A stretch of DNA of 64,000 bases, taken from Candidatus Brevundimonas phytovorans. GTDB lineage: Bacteria > Pseudomonadota > Alphaproteobacteria > Caulobacterales > Caulobacteraceae. The stretch covers positions 2,815,001 through 2,879,000 of the forward strand of contig CP119309.1 of assembly GCA_029203145.1 (NCBI GenBank), written 5' to 3'. A program made the position numbers and the translations under genes. Under the pieces are notes generated by a model that ran no database searches, was not told the DNA's origin, and saw only the letters and a program-made list of their open reading frames with translations. Positions within the stretch are counted from its first letter, which is position 1; every line of letters begins with the position of its first letter. Of the stretch, positions 8,179-16,267 are shown piece by piece.

Positions 8179-8964
8179 TCAGCGCCCCGTGAAGGCGGGT
8201 TTGCGCTTCTCGACGAAGGCCGCCATCCCCTCCTTCTGATCCTCGAAGGCGAACAGGGAGTGGAACAGGCGGCGCTCGAACACCACCCCTTGCGTCAGGG
8301 TCGTCTCGAAGGCGGCGTTGACCAGCTCCTTGTTGGCCATGACCGCCAGGATCGACTGGCCGGCGATCTTGGCCGCCGTCGCCCGCGCCTCGTCCAGCAG
8401 GGCGTCGGCCGCCACCACCCGCGAAACCAGACCCGAACGCTCGGCCTCGGCCGCATCCATCATCCGCCCCGTCAGGCACATATCCATCGCCTTGGCCTTG
8501 CCCACGGCGCGGGTCAGGCGCTGCGAGCCGCCGATGCCGGGCGCCACGCCCAAGTTGATCTCGGGCTGGCCGAACTTCGCCGTCTCCGAGGCGATGATGA
8601 AGTCGCACAGCATGGCCAGTTCGCAGCCGCCGCCCAGGGCATAGCCCGACACCGCCGCGATGATCGGCTTGCGGAAGTTCGCCACCCGGTCATGGGCGCG
8701 GGCGAAGAAGTTGCCGCGATACATGTCGGCATAGGCCTGATCCGCCATCTCCTTGATGTCGGCGCCGGCGGCGAAAGCCTTGACCGAGCCGGTCAGGACC
8801 ACGCAACGCACGCTGTCGTCGTCGGCCACGCTCTCGAGGAAGTCGCCCAGCTCGCCGGTCAGGGTGGTGTTCAGCGCATTCAGCGCCTCGGGCCGGTTCA
8901 GGGTGACGACCGCATAGCCGTCAGCATGGCGTTCGATCAGCAGGGTGGAATAGGCGTCGGCCAT
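8179..8964 (-). CDS. Enoyl-CoA hydratase (crotonase family)
   Basis: Hydrates trans-2-enoyl-CoA to 3-hydroxyacyl-CoA. The 261 residues show the crotonase fold markers: oxyanion-hole segments AFAAGADIKEM and GYALGGGCELAMLCD, with the two acid-base glutamates expected in GCEL and in FGQPEINLGVAPG. The N-terminus LNRPEALNALN is typical. The loop after the second Glu reads APGIGGSQRL rather than the usual LPGAGGTQRL, a small difference. It lies between rpsT and mutM in one direction but 144 bp from rpsT. It could supply the crotonyl-CoA hydration step after the GcdH reaction encoded at 57.4 kb; that link is inference. Confidence 0.92.
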   Translation of the reverse strand: MADAYSTLLIERHADGYAVVTLNRPEALNALNTTLTGELGDFLESVADDDSVRCVVLTGSVKAFAAGADIKEMADQAYADMYRGNFFARAHDRVANFRKPIIAAVSGYALGGGCELAMLCDFIIASETAKFGQPEINLGVAPGIGGSQRLTRAVGKAKAMDMCLTGRMMDAAEAERSGLVSRVVAADALLDEARATAAKIAGQSILAVMANKELVNAAFETTLTQGVVFERRLFHSLFAFEDQKEGMAAFVEKRKPAFTGR

Positions 8965-9032
8965 CTGGGCGCTCCTCTATATCGTTCAAGGCAGGTCTAG
9001 CGCCTCAGCCCGCCCACTGGAACACCCGCGCC

Positions 9033-9896
9033 CTAACCCTTCTGGCAGACCGGACAGAAGAAGGTCGAGCGCCCGCCCTGGACCACGCGCGCCACCACGC
9101 CGCCGCAGCCCTCCGTCCGGCACGGCTCGCCCTCGCGGCCATAGACGTCGAAGCGATGCTGGAAATAGCCCTGCCCGCCCTCGACATTGGCGAAGTCCTT
9201 CAGCGTCGAGCCGCCCGCCGTGATGGCGTCGGCCAGGACCTGACGCACCTCGGTCGCCAGCCGCTCCAGCCGGGGCCGGCTGACCTTGCCCGCCGGGGTC
9301 AGGGGCGAGAGGCGGGCGCGATACAGCGCCTCGCACACATAGATATTGCCCAGCCCCGCCACATTCCTCTGGTCCAGCAGCGAGACCTTGATGTTCTGCG
9401 CCTTGCCCGCAAAGGCTTCGGCCAGATGGGCGGCGGAAAAGCCGTTGCCCAGAGGCTCCGGCCCCAGACCCGAAAACCAGGCATGGCCCTCGACCGCCTC
9501 GGTCGGGATCAGTCCCATGAAGCCGAACCGCCGCGCATCGGCATAGCCCAGACGGGTCAGCACCCCGGCCCGCTCCGCCGTCAAACTCATATGCTCGTGC
9601 TTGCCCGCGATCGGCGCGTCCGTTTCGAACACGCCCGGCGCCGCGCCCTCCAGGGTGAAGCGCCCGGTCATGCCCAGATGCGTCACCCAGGTCTCCCCGG
9701 TCGACAGCGGAAACAACAGATACTTGGCCCGCCGATCCAGCCGCAGCACCGTCGCCCCGTCCAACCGCTCGACGAACCGCTCGGGAAAGGGAAAGCGCAG
9801 GTCCGGCCGGTTCTGACGCGCCGCCGTCAGCCGCGCGCCCTCCAGCACCGGCTCCAGGCCGCGACGCACGGTTTCGACTTCAGGCAATTCAGGCAT
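9033..9896 (-). CDS. mutM: Formamidopyrimidine-DNA glycosylase (Fpg/MutM)
   Basis: Bifunctional glycosylase/AP lyase that removes 8-oxoguanine. The chosen start (ATG 9896) gives MPELPEVETVRRG, because the enzyme needs Pro2 as nucleophile and Glu3 after Met removal; an upstream frame adding Met-Cys-Ala would bury Pro2. Lys58 in RRAKYLL is the conserved beta-hairpin lysine, NIYVCEALYRARL is the H2TH region, and a C-terminal zinc finger has four cysteines (CRTEGC ... FFCPVC). It is 287 residues, slightly longer than E. coli Fpg. It is the last minus-strand gene of the replication block. Confidence 0.97.
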   Translation of the reverse strand: MPELPEVETVRRGLEPVLEGARLTAARQNRPDLRFPFPERFVERLDGATVLRLDRRAKYLLFPLSTGETWVTHLGMTGRFTLEGAAPGVFETDAPIAGKHEHMSLTAERAGVLTRLGYADARRFGFMGLIPTEAVEGHAWFSGLGPEPLGNGFSAAHLAEAFAGKAQNIKVSLLDQRNVAGLGNIYVCEALYRARLSPLTPAGKVSRPRLERLATEVRQVLADAITAGGSTLKDFANVEGGQGYFQHRFDVYGREGEPCRTEGCGGVVARVVQGGRSTFFCPVCQKG

Positions 9897-9910
9897 GGCG
9901 CACATCTAAT

Positions 9911-10034
9911 CCTTCTCCCCTTGCGGGAGAAGGTGGCCGAGCGGAGCGAGGTCGGATGAGGGGTCTCTCAACCGGCTGCAAAACCCCTCATCCGTCGACC
10001 TTCGGTCGCCACCTTCTCCCCCAAGGGGAGAAGG
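9911..10034. repeat. REP-like long inverted repeat, copy 2
   Basis: Between the mutM start and the OPT transporter. A small palindrome (CCTTCTCCCCTTGCGGGAGAAGG) is followed by TGGCCGAGCGGAGCGAGGTC and GGATGAGGGGT, and after a short centre the sequence returns as the inverse complement with differences, ending at CCAAGGGGAGAAGG. The two arms are about 50 bp each. Copies at 34641 and 58998 share the CCTTCTCCC arms and the GGATGAGGGG core. The position between divergent genes shows it is not only a transcript terminator. Confidence 0.8.
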
Positions 10035-10107
10035 AAGCTCTCCGCGACCCGTTGTCACGGCGCCGCTTTCGGGATTACCTCCGGCGCGACAACGGAAAGA
10101 GCCCCGC

Positions 10108-12156
10108 ATGACAGACAGCCCTCCCAGCACCGTCAAACGTATCGAACTGACCATCCGCGCCCTGATCCTGGGCTGCTTGCTGGCGGCGGTCTTCACGGCG
10201 GCCAACACCTATCTGGGGCTGAAGGTCGGCCTGACCTTCGCCTCGGCCATTCCGGCGGCGGTCATTTCGATGGCCCTGCTGCGCGCCTTCAAGGGCTCGA
10301 CCATCTGGGAGAATATGACGGTGCAGACCGTCGCCTCGGTCGGCGGCGCCATGAGCTCGATCATCTTCGTCCTGCCCGGCCTGGTCATGATCGGCTGGTG
10401 GATGAACTTCCCCTTCTGGGAGTCGGTGGCCATCTGCGTGCTTGGCGGCGTGCTGGGCGTGACCTTCTCCATTCCGCTGCGCCGGACGCTCGTGGTCCAG
10501 GGCGGCCTGCCCTACCCCGAGGGCGTCGCCGCCGCCGAGGTGCTCAAGGTCGGCTCGCCGGGCGCGGATGAATCCGAAAGCGCCGTGCGCGAAAACCGTT
10601 CGGGCCTGTTCGTGGTCATCGGCAGCGCCATCGCCTCGGCCTTCTTCGCCTTCCTCGCCGCGGCCCGCGTCTTCGCCGCCGAGACCACGGCCTTCCTGCG
10701 CCTGCCTGCGGCTCTGGGCGGCGGCGCCACCGGCGTCGGCTTCTCCATGCAGTTCGCCCTTCTGGGCGCCGGCCACCTGATCGGTCTCGCCGTCGGCCTG
10801 ACCCAGCTGTTCGGCCTGGTCCTGGCCTGGCTGATCTTCGTCCCCATCCTGACCTCGCCCGAGTTCGTCGCCTGGGCCGCCGCTCACGGCGTCCCCTCGA
10901 TCGCCGCCAGCCTGCCCGCCGGCGCCCCGGCCGAGGAACTGGCCATGACGGTCTGGGCCAAGGAGGTCCGCTTCATCGGCGCCGGCGTCATCGGCGTCGC
11001 CGCCCTGTGGACCCTGTTCAAGCTGGCCAAGCCCCTGGTCGCCGGTCTGGCCTCGGCCCTCGCCGCCCAGTCGAAACGCGCCCACGGCGAGGTGCTGGAG
11101 CGCACCGAGCAGGACATTCCGATCAAGCTGGTCGGCCTTCTGTCCCTGGGCGCCCTGGTCGGCATCGCCGTCCTGCTGGCCCTCTTCGCCCAGGGCACGG
11201 CGCTCGCCAGCTCGACCCCGCTTCTGGTCGTCGGCGGCCTGATCTATGTCGTGGTCATCGGCTTCGCCGTGGCCGCCATCTGCGGCTACATGGCCGGCCT
11301 GATCGGCTCGTCGAACAGCCCCGTCTCCGGCGTCGGCATCCTGGCCATCATCGTCGCCTCCCTGCTGATGCTGGGCGTCATGGCCATCGCCGGCGTGCCC
11401 GCCGATCCGTCGATCATCGCCTTCGCCCTGATCGTCACCGCCGTGGTCTTCGCCGTGGCCGTCATCTCCAACGACAACCTGCAGGACCTCAAGACCGGCC
11501 AGCTGGTCGAGGCCACGCCCTGGCGCCAGCAGACGGCCCTGCTGGTCGGGGTCGTCGCCGGCGCCCTGGTCATTCCCTTCGTCCTCGACATGATGAACCA
11601 GGCCTTCGGCTTCGAAGGCGGCCCGCCCGCCATCGTTCAGGGCGCCCAGACCCTGGCCGCGCCGCAGGCCACCCTGATCTCGGCCCTGGCCAAGGGCGTC
11701 ATCAGCGGCGAGCTGCGCTGGGACCTGATCGGCATCGGCGCCCTGGTCGGCGTCGGCGTCATCATCCTCGACGTCGTCCTGCGCGGCGCGACCAAGGACA
11801 AGGTCAAGCTGCCGCCTCTGGCCGCCGGCATCGGCGTCTATCTGCCGGCCGCCGTCACCACCATGCTGGTCGTCGGCGCCGTCTGCGGCTGGGCCTATGA
11901 GCGTTGGATCGCCACGACCCGCTTCGCCGACGTGGGCCGCCGCATGGGCGTGCTTCTGGCCTCGGGTCTGATCGTGGGCGAGAGCCTGTTCGGCGTCTTC
12001 ACCGCCGCCGTCATCGTCAGCACGAAGAACGAAGCCCCCTTCGCCCTCCTGCCCAAGGACACGCTGTGGCCGGCCATGGGGGCCGGCCTGGTCGCCTTCG
12101 CCGTCCTGACCTTCGCCCTCTATTCCTGGATCCGCAGCCGCTCGGCCAAGGTCTAG
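10108..12156 (+). CDS. OPT family oligopeptide transporter
   Basis: Inner-membrane transporter of the oligopeptide transporter superfamily, probably importing small peptides or metal chelates with cations. The 682 residues hold roughly 15 hydrophobic segments. Family motifs are near the N-terminus (NTYLGLKVGLTFASAIPAA) and at about residue 135 (GGLPYPEGVAAAEVLKVG); GYMAGLIGSSNSPVSGVGI follows near residue 395. The start is ATG 10108. The 3' end stops 5 bp from the convergent LysR gene, with no terminator between. The substrate cannot be read from the sequence. Confidence 0.93.
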   Translation: MTDSPPSTVKRIELTIRALILGCLLAAVFTAANTYLGLKVGLTFASAIPAAVISMALLRAFKGSTIWENMTVQTVASVGGAMSSIIFVLPGLVMIGWWMNFPFWESVAICVLGGVLGVTFSIPLRRTLVVQGGLPYPEGVAAAEVLKVGSPGADESESAVRENRSGLFVVIGSAIASAFFAFLAAARVFAAETTAFLRLPAALGGGATGVGFSMQFALLGAGHLIGLAVGLTQLFGLVLAWLIFVPILTSPEFVAWAAAHGVPSIAASLPAGAPAEELAMTVWAKEVRFIGAGVIGVAALWTLFKLAKPLVAGLASALAAQSKRAHGEVLERTEQDIPIKLVGLLSLGALVGIAVLLALFAQGTALASSTPLLVVGGLIYVVVIGFAVAAICGYMAGLIGSSNSPVSGVGILAIIVASLLMLGVMAIAGVPADPSIIAFALIVTAVVFAVAVISNDNLQDLKTGQLVEATPWRQQTALLVGVVAGALVIPFVLDMMNQAFGFEGGPPAIVQGAQTLAAPQATLISALAKGVISGELRWDLIGIGALVGVGVIILDVVLRGATKDKVKLPPLAAGIGVYLPAAVTTMLVVGAVCGWAYERWIATTRFADVGRRMGVLLASGLIVGESLFGVFTAAVIVSTKNEAPFALLPKDTLWPAMGAGLVAFAVLTFALYSWIRSRSAKV

Positions 12157-12161
12157 GACTT

Positions 12162-13031
12162 CTAAAGCGCGGAGGCGAAAGCCTCCGCCGCCCGGCTGGG
12201 CCGCCGCTCGCGGTGGCGCAGCAGATGAAATGGCCGCTCGGGCAGATCGAGCGGCAGACGAACCAGCCGCCCCGCCTCGATCAGGGGCTGGGCGGCCAGT
12301 TCCGAGATCGCCGTGACCAAGCCCTCCGCCGCCACCGCCGACAGAATGGCCTCGTTGGACGGCAGGGTCAGAACCGCCCGAAGGCTCCCCGCGACGCCGC
12401 GCGGCAGGGCCGCCTCGAACTCGCTGCGCGTCCCCGAGCCCTCTTCGCGCAAGGCCCAGTCCAGCCCCTTCAGCGCCGCCGCCGACAGAGCCTCAGCCCG
12501 CCCCGCCAGCGGATGCCCCGGCGCCGCGACGACCACCAGCCGGTCCGCGTCCATCCGCACCTTCTCGACCCGCGCCGCCTCGAACGCCCCCTCGATCAGC
12601 CCCAGCTCCGCCTCGCCCGCCAGCACCGCCTCGACCACCCGGTGGGTGTTGCCGATGTCCAGATGCAGGTCGATCGTCGGATGCCGCCGCGCAAAGGCCG
12701 CCATGCGCGGCGGCAGCCAGTAGGCGGCGATGGTCTGGCTGGCGAACAGCCGCACCGTCCCGCGCTTCAGCCCGGCCAGATCGTCCAGCACCCGCTCCGC
12801 CGCCTCGGCCTGGGCCAGCACCGCCCGCGCCTCGGGCAGAAAGGCCGCCCCTGCGGCGTTCAGGGCCAGTCCCCGGCCCACCCGGTCGAACAACTGGGTC
12901 CCGTGCCGCGCCTCCAGCGCCGCCACCGCCGCGCTGACCGCCGACTGGGTCAGGTTCAGCGCCTCGGCCGCCCGCGTCATGTGCAGACGCTCGGCCACGG
13001 CGACAAAGATACGGAGCTGTTCCAGCGTCAT
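12162..13031 (-). CDS. LysR-type transcriptional regulator (YeiE/CysB-like)
   Basis: DNA-binding regulator with an N-terminal winged helix-turn-helix (LEQLRIFVAVAERLHMTRAA and LTQSAVSAAVAALEARHGT) and a periplasmic-binding-like effector domain from about residue 90 (VRLFASQTIAAYWLPPRMAAF). The start is set at ATG 13031, since a longer frame would begin with TTG two codons upstream. It is divergent from the YeiH-type exporter with an 83-bp gap; in E. coli yeiE and yeiH have the same arrangement, so it probably controls that gene. The effector is unknown. Confidence 0.92.
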   Translation of the reverse strand: MTLEQLRIFVAVAERLHMTRAAEALNLTQSAVSAAVAALEARHGTQLFDRVGRGLALNAAGAAFLPEARAVLAQAEAAERVLDDLAGLKRGTVRLFASQTIAAYWLPPRMAAFARRHPTIDLHLDIGNTHRVVEAVLAGEAELGLIEGAFEAARVEKVRMDADRLVVVAAPGHPLAGRAEALSAAALKGLDWALREEGSGTRSEFEAALPRGVAGSLRAVLTLPSNEAILSAVAAEGLVTAISELAAQPLIEAGRLVRLPLDLPERPFHLLRHRERRPSRAAEAFASAL

Positions 13032-13048
13032 GACCAATCAATCGCTTT

Positions 13049-13092
13049 TGTCGATCGTTAAATCCAGAACTATCCGTTGGATCGATCAGACA
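13049..13092. promoter_or_regulatory. Candidate LysR operator between lysR and yeiH-type gene
   Basis: An imperfect dyad TGTCGATCG (13049-13057) ... CGATCAGACA (13083-13092, one extra base) lies in the 83-bp divergent gap, with a second small dyad ATCC...GGAT inside. Position and symmetry suit a LysR regulator acting on both promoters. This is inference from location only. Confidence 0.35.
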
Positions 13093-13114
13093 TCGGAGCA
13101 GAGGATACGGCGTC

Positions 13115-14185
13115 ATGACGACTGTCCTCCCGTCTGTTCACGCCCGGCACGATCCGGCCGACCTGTTTCACGGTCTGGCCCGCCTGCTGCCCGGCGTGCT
13201 GCTGAGCGCAAGCGTCGGCGCGGTCGCCTTCGCTCTACAGATCCTCGAGTCCGCCGTGTTCGGCCACCCCTGGATTGAGGGTCTGGTCATCGCCATCCTG
13301 ATGGGCGCGGGCCTGCGCCTGTTCTGGACCCCGTCGAACGTCTGGGCGCCGGGGATCGCCTTCAGCGCCAAGACCCTGCTGGAGGTCGCCGTCGCCCTGC
13401 TGGGCGCCACCGTCTCGGGCGCCGCCGTCATGGCGCTCGGCCCCGTCCTGCTGCTGGCCATCGTCGGCGTGGTCGTTCTGGCCATCCTCGGCGGCTATGC
13501 GCTCGGCCGCGCCTTCGGCCTGCCGCCCGCCATGGCGCTCCTGGTCGCCTGCGGCAACGCCATCTGCGGCAACTCGGCCATCGCCGCCGTCGCCCCGGTG
13601 ATCGAGGCGGAAGGGCAGGACGTGGCCGCCGCCATCGGCTTCACCGCCGTCCTGGGCATCCTGGTGGTCCTGCTGGTCCCCATCGTCGGCGCGCTGATGG
13701 GCTTTGACGCGATCAAGGTCGGCGTTCTGGCCGGTCTGACCGTCTATGCCGTGCCCCAGGTTCTGGCCGCCGCCGCCCCCGCCGGGCTGCTGGCCGTCCA
13801 GACCGGCGCCGTGGTCAAGCTGGTGCGCGTCCTGATGCTGGGCCCCATCTGCCTGGTCCTGGGCCTGCTGCGTTCCGGCAAGGCTGACGGCCAGGCTGGG
13901 GGCGCCAAGGGTCCCAAGCTGCACCACATGGCCCCCTGGTTCATCGTCGTCTTCCTGATCCTGATGGGTCTGCGCTCGGCCAACCTGATCCCCGAGGTGG
14001 TCCTGCCCCCGCTGCAGGCCGGCGTCACCGCCATGACCCTGATCGCCATGGCCGGGCTGGGCCTGATGGTCGACCCGCGCGCCGTGGTCCGGGCCGGTCC
14101 GCGCGTCGCCGCCGTCGCCGCCCTTTCGGCCCTGCTGATCGGCGGGCTGGCGCTGGCGACGATCGTGCTCATTTTACCCGCCTGA
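13115..14185 (+). CDS. YeiH family (UPF0324) putative sulfate exporter
   Basis: Polytopic inner-membrane protein of 356 residues with about ten hydrophobic segments and the family motif ACGNAICGNSAIAAVAPVIEAEGQ near residue 145. The start is ATG 13115, preceded by a GGAG/GAGGA stretch. The family is annotated as putative sulfate/sulfite exporters, but direct biochemical proof is limited. The divergent LysR gene is the likely regulator. The end is followed by a 128-bp gap to typA holding no clear terminator. Confidence 0.9.
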   Translation: MTTVLPSVHARHDPADLFHGLARLLPGVLLSASVGAVAFALQILESAVFGHPWIEGLVIAILMGAGLRLFWTPSNVWAPGIAFSAKTLLEVAVALLGATVSGAAVMALGPVLLLAIVGVVVLAILGGYALGRAFGLPPAMALLVACGNAICGNSAIAAVAPVIEAEGQDVAAAIGFTAVLGILVVLLVPIVGALMGFDAIKVGVLAGLTVYAVPQVLAAAAPAGLLAVQTGAVVKLVRVLMLGPICLVLGLLRSGKADGQAGGAKGPKLHHMAPWFIVVFLILMGLRSANLIPEVVLPPLQAGVTAMTLIAMAGLGLMVDPRAVVRAGPRVAAVAALSALLIGGLALATIVLILPA

Positions 14186-14313
14186 GGCACAATCGAACCG
14201 CCGCGCTGGCCTTTCCGGCGATAGGGCTGTAAGAGGCGCCGCTTCCTTCCTGCTTTCCGCATCTTGCAGCGGCCCGGACTTCCGTGGCCGAACACAGTCC
14301 GCCCGAGCCCGAA

Positions 14314-16146
14314 ATGAACCTTCGTAACGTCGCTATCATCGCCCACGTTGACCACGGCAAGACCACCATGGTTGACCAGCTGCTGGCTCAGTCCGGCGTC
14401 TTCCGAGCCAATGAGGCGACCACCGAGCGCGCCATGGACTCGGGCGACCAGGAAAAAGAACGCGGCATCACCATCCTGGCCAAGTGCACCTCGGTGCTCT
14501 GGAACGGCAAGGCCGGCGAAACCCGCATCAACATCATCGACACCCCCGGCCACGCCGACTTCGGCGGTGAAGTCGAGCGCATCCTGGGCATGGTGGACGG
14601 CTGCGTCATCCTGGTGGACGCCGAAGAGGGCGTCATGCCCCAGACCAAGTTCGTGCTGACCAAGGCCCTGAAGATGGGCCTGCGTCCCATCCTCTGCATC
14701 AACAAGGTCGACCGCGCCCACGCCGATCCCGACCGCGTCCACAACGAGACCTTCGACCTGTTCGCCGCCATCGGCGCGACGGACGAACAACTGGACTTCC
14801 CGCACATCTACGCCTCGGGCCGTTCGGGCTGGGCGACGCTGGACCTGAACGTTCCCAACGACAACCTGCACCCCCTGTTCGACCTGATCGTCGACCACGT
14901 CCCGGCGCCCAAGGTTCAAGAGAACCGCGACAAGCCGTTCCAGATGCTGAACGTCCTGATCGAAAGCGACCCCTTCCTGGGTCGCCTGCTGACCGGCCGC
15001 ATCCAGAGCGGCAAGGCTGTGCCCGGCATGGCCATCCACGCCCTGGATCGTGACGGCAAGGAAATCGAGCGCGGCCGCATCACCAAGGTTCTGGCCTTCC
15101 GCGGTCTGAAGCGTCAGGCCCTGGACGAGGGTTCGGAAGCGGGCGACATCGTCGCCATCGCCGGCATGTCCAAGGCCACCGTGGCCGACACCCTGTGCGC
15201 CATGGAAGTCGTCGACGCCCTGCCGGCCCAGCCGATCGACCCGCCGACCATCTCGATGACCGTCTCGGTCAACGACAGCCCGCTGGCCGGTCGCGAAGGC
15301 GACAAGGTCCAGTCGCGCGTCATCCGCGACCGCCTGCTGAAGGAAGCCGAAGCCAACGTCGCCATCCGCGTCACCACGACCGAAGGCGGCGACGCCTATG
15401 AAGTGGCCGGTCGCGGCGAACTGCAGCTGGGCGTCCTGATCGAGAACATGCGTCGCGAAGGCTTCGAAGTCTCGATCTCGCGTCCGCGCGTGGTGTTCAA
15501 GACCGGCGAGAACGGCGAGAAGCTGGAGCCGATCGAAGATGTCATGATCGACGTCGACGACGAGTTCTCGGGCATCGTCATCGAGAAGCTGTCGGCGCGT
15601 AAGGCCGAAATGACCGACATGGGCCCCTCGGGCGCCGGCAAGACCCGCATCCAGCTGAAATGCCCGTCGCGTTCGCTGATCGGCTATCAGGGCGAGTTCC
15701 TGACCGACACGCGCGGTTCGGGCGTGCTGAACCGCGTCTTCAGCCACTACGAGCCGCACAAGGGCGCCATCGAGGGCCGTCTGAAGGGCGTGCTGATCTC
15801 GAACTCGGACGGTGAAACCGCCGCCTTCGCCCTGTGGAACCTGGAAGACCGCGGCATCATGTTCGTCGGCGCCGGCGAGAAGACCTACCAGGGCATGATC
15901 ATCGGCGAGAACAGCCGTTGGGACGACCTGGACGTCAACCCGATCAAGGGCAAGCAACTGACCAACGTCCGCGCCTCGGGCAAGGACGAGTCGGTTCGCC
16001 TGACTCCGCCGCGTCAGATGTCGCTGGAACAGGCCATCGCCTACATCGAGGAAGACGAGCTGGTCGAGGTCACGCCCAAGTCGATCCGCCTGCGCAAGGC
16101 CATCCTGAACCCCTCGTTCCGCAAGAAGCGCTCCAAGCCGGAATAG
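14314..16146 (+). CDS. typA: Ribosome-associated translational GTPase TypA/BipA
   Basis: EF-G-like GTPase that binds ribosomes and supports subunit assembly and stress adaptation. From ATG 14314 the protein is 610 residues, the family norm, and starts MNLRNVAIIAHVDHGKTTMV with G1. The switch region is ERGITILAKCTSVLW, G3 is DTPGHADFGGEVER and G4 is NKVDRAHADP. The C-terminal BipA-specific part contains GIMFVGAGEKTYQGMIIGE. A GTG at 14284 could add ten residues, but known homologues begin at MNLRN. A strong terminator lies just after the stop. Confidence 0.96.
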   Translation: MNLRNVAIIAHVDHGKTTMVDQLLAQSGVFRANEATTERAMDSGDQEKERGITILAKCTSVLWNGKAGETRINIIDTPGHADFGGEVERILGMVDGCVILVDAEEGVMPQTKFVLTKALKMGLRPILCINKVDRAHADPDRVHNETFDLFAAIGATDEQLDFPHIYASGRSGWATLDLNVPNDNLHPLFDLIVDHVPAPKVQENRDKPFQMLNVLIESDPFLGRLLTGRIQSGKAVPGMAIHALDRDGKEIERGRITKVLAFRGLKRQALDEGSEAGDIVAIAGMSKATVADTLCAMEVVDALPAQPIDPPTISMTVSVNDSPLAGREGDKVQSRVIRDRLLKEAEANVAIRVTTTEGGDAYEVAGRGELQLGVLIENMRREGFEVSISRPRVVFKTGENGEKLEPIEDVMIDVDDEFSGIVIEKLSARKAEMTDMGPSGAGKTRIQLKCPSRSLIGYQGEFLTDTRGSGVLNRVFSHYEPHKGAIEGRLKGVLISNSDGETAAFALWNLEDRGIMFVGAGEKTYQGMIIGENSRWDDLDVNPIKGKQLTNVRASGKDESVRLTPPRQMSLEQAIAYIEEDELVEVTPKSIRLRKAILNPSFRKKRSKPE

Positions 16147-16169
16147 GGCTGAGGCCTCCCGAAACGAAG

Positions 16170-16200
16170 AAGGCGGTCCGCAAGGGCCGCCTTTCTTTTT
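16170..16200 (+). terminator. Intrinsic terminator of typA
   Basis: Ten-bp stem AAGGCGGTCC/GGGCCGCCTT (one T-G pair) with a GCAA loop, followed by TTTCTTTTT. It starts 24 bp after the typA stop and is directly followed by copy A of the two-stem repeat family. Confidence 0.9.
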
Positions 16201-16231
16201 GGGCCTATCGCCCTTCGGGCTGCTTGAGGCC
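16201..16231 (+). repeat. Two-stem palindromic repeat, copy A
   Basis: Outer stem GGCCT (16202-16206)/AGGCC (16227-16231), 5' internal loop ATC, inner stem GCCC/GGGC closed by a TTC loop, and 3' internal loop TGCTTG. It sits between the typA terminator and the end of the convergent MprF-like gene. Related copies are at 45053, 49121, 49793, 49842, 54765 and 55620. Confidence 0.8.
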
Positions 16232-16267
16232 GGTTTCACGTCGTCCGGGAGGACGAGATCGAGCGCC

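Noticed and set aside
13744..16239. A very long open frame (831 codons) on the strand opposite typA and the yeiH-type gene
   Set aside because: It mirrors the codon pattern of typA in GC-rich DNA, has low-complexity Asp/Gly/His/Val content and spans two real genes; typA is a clear family match.
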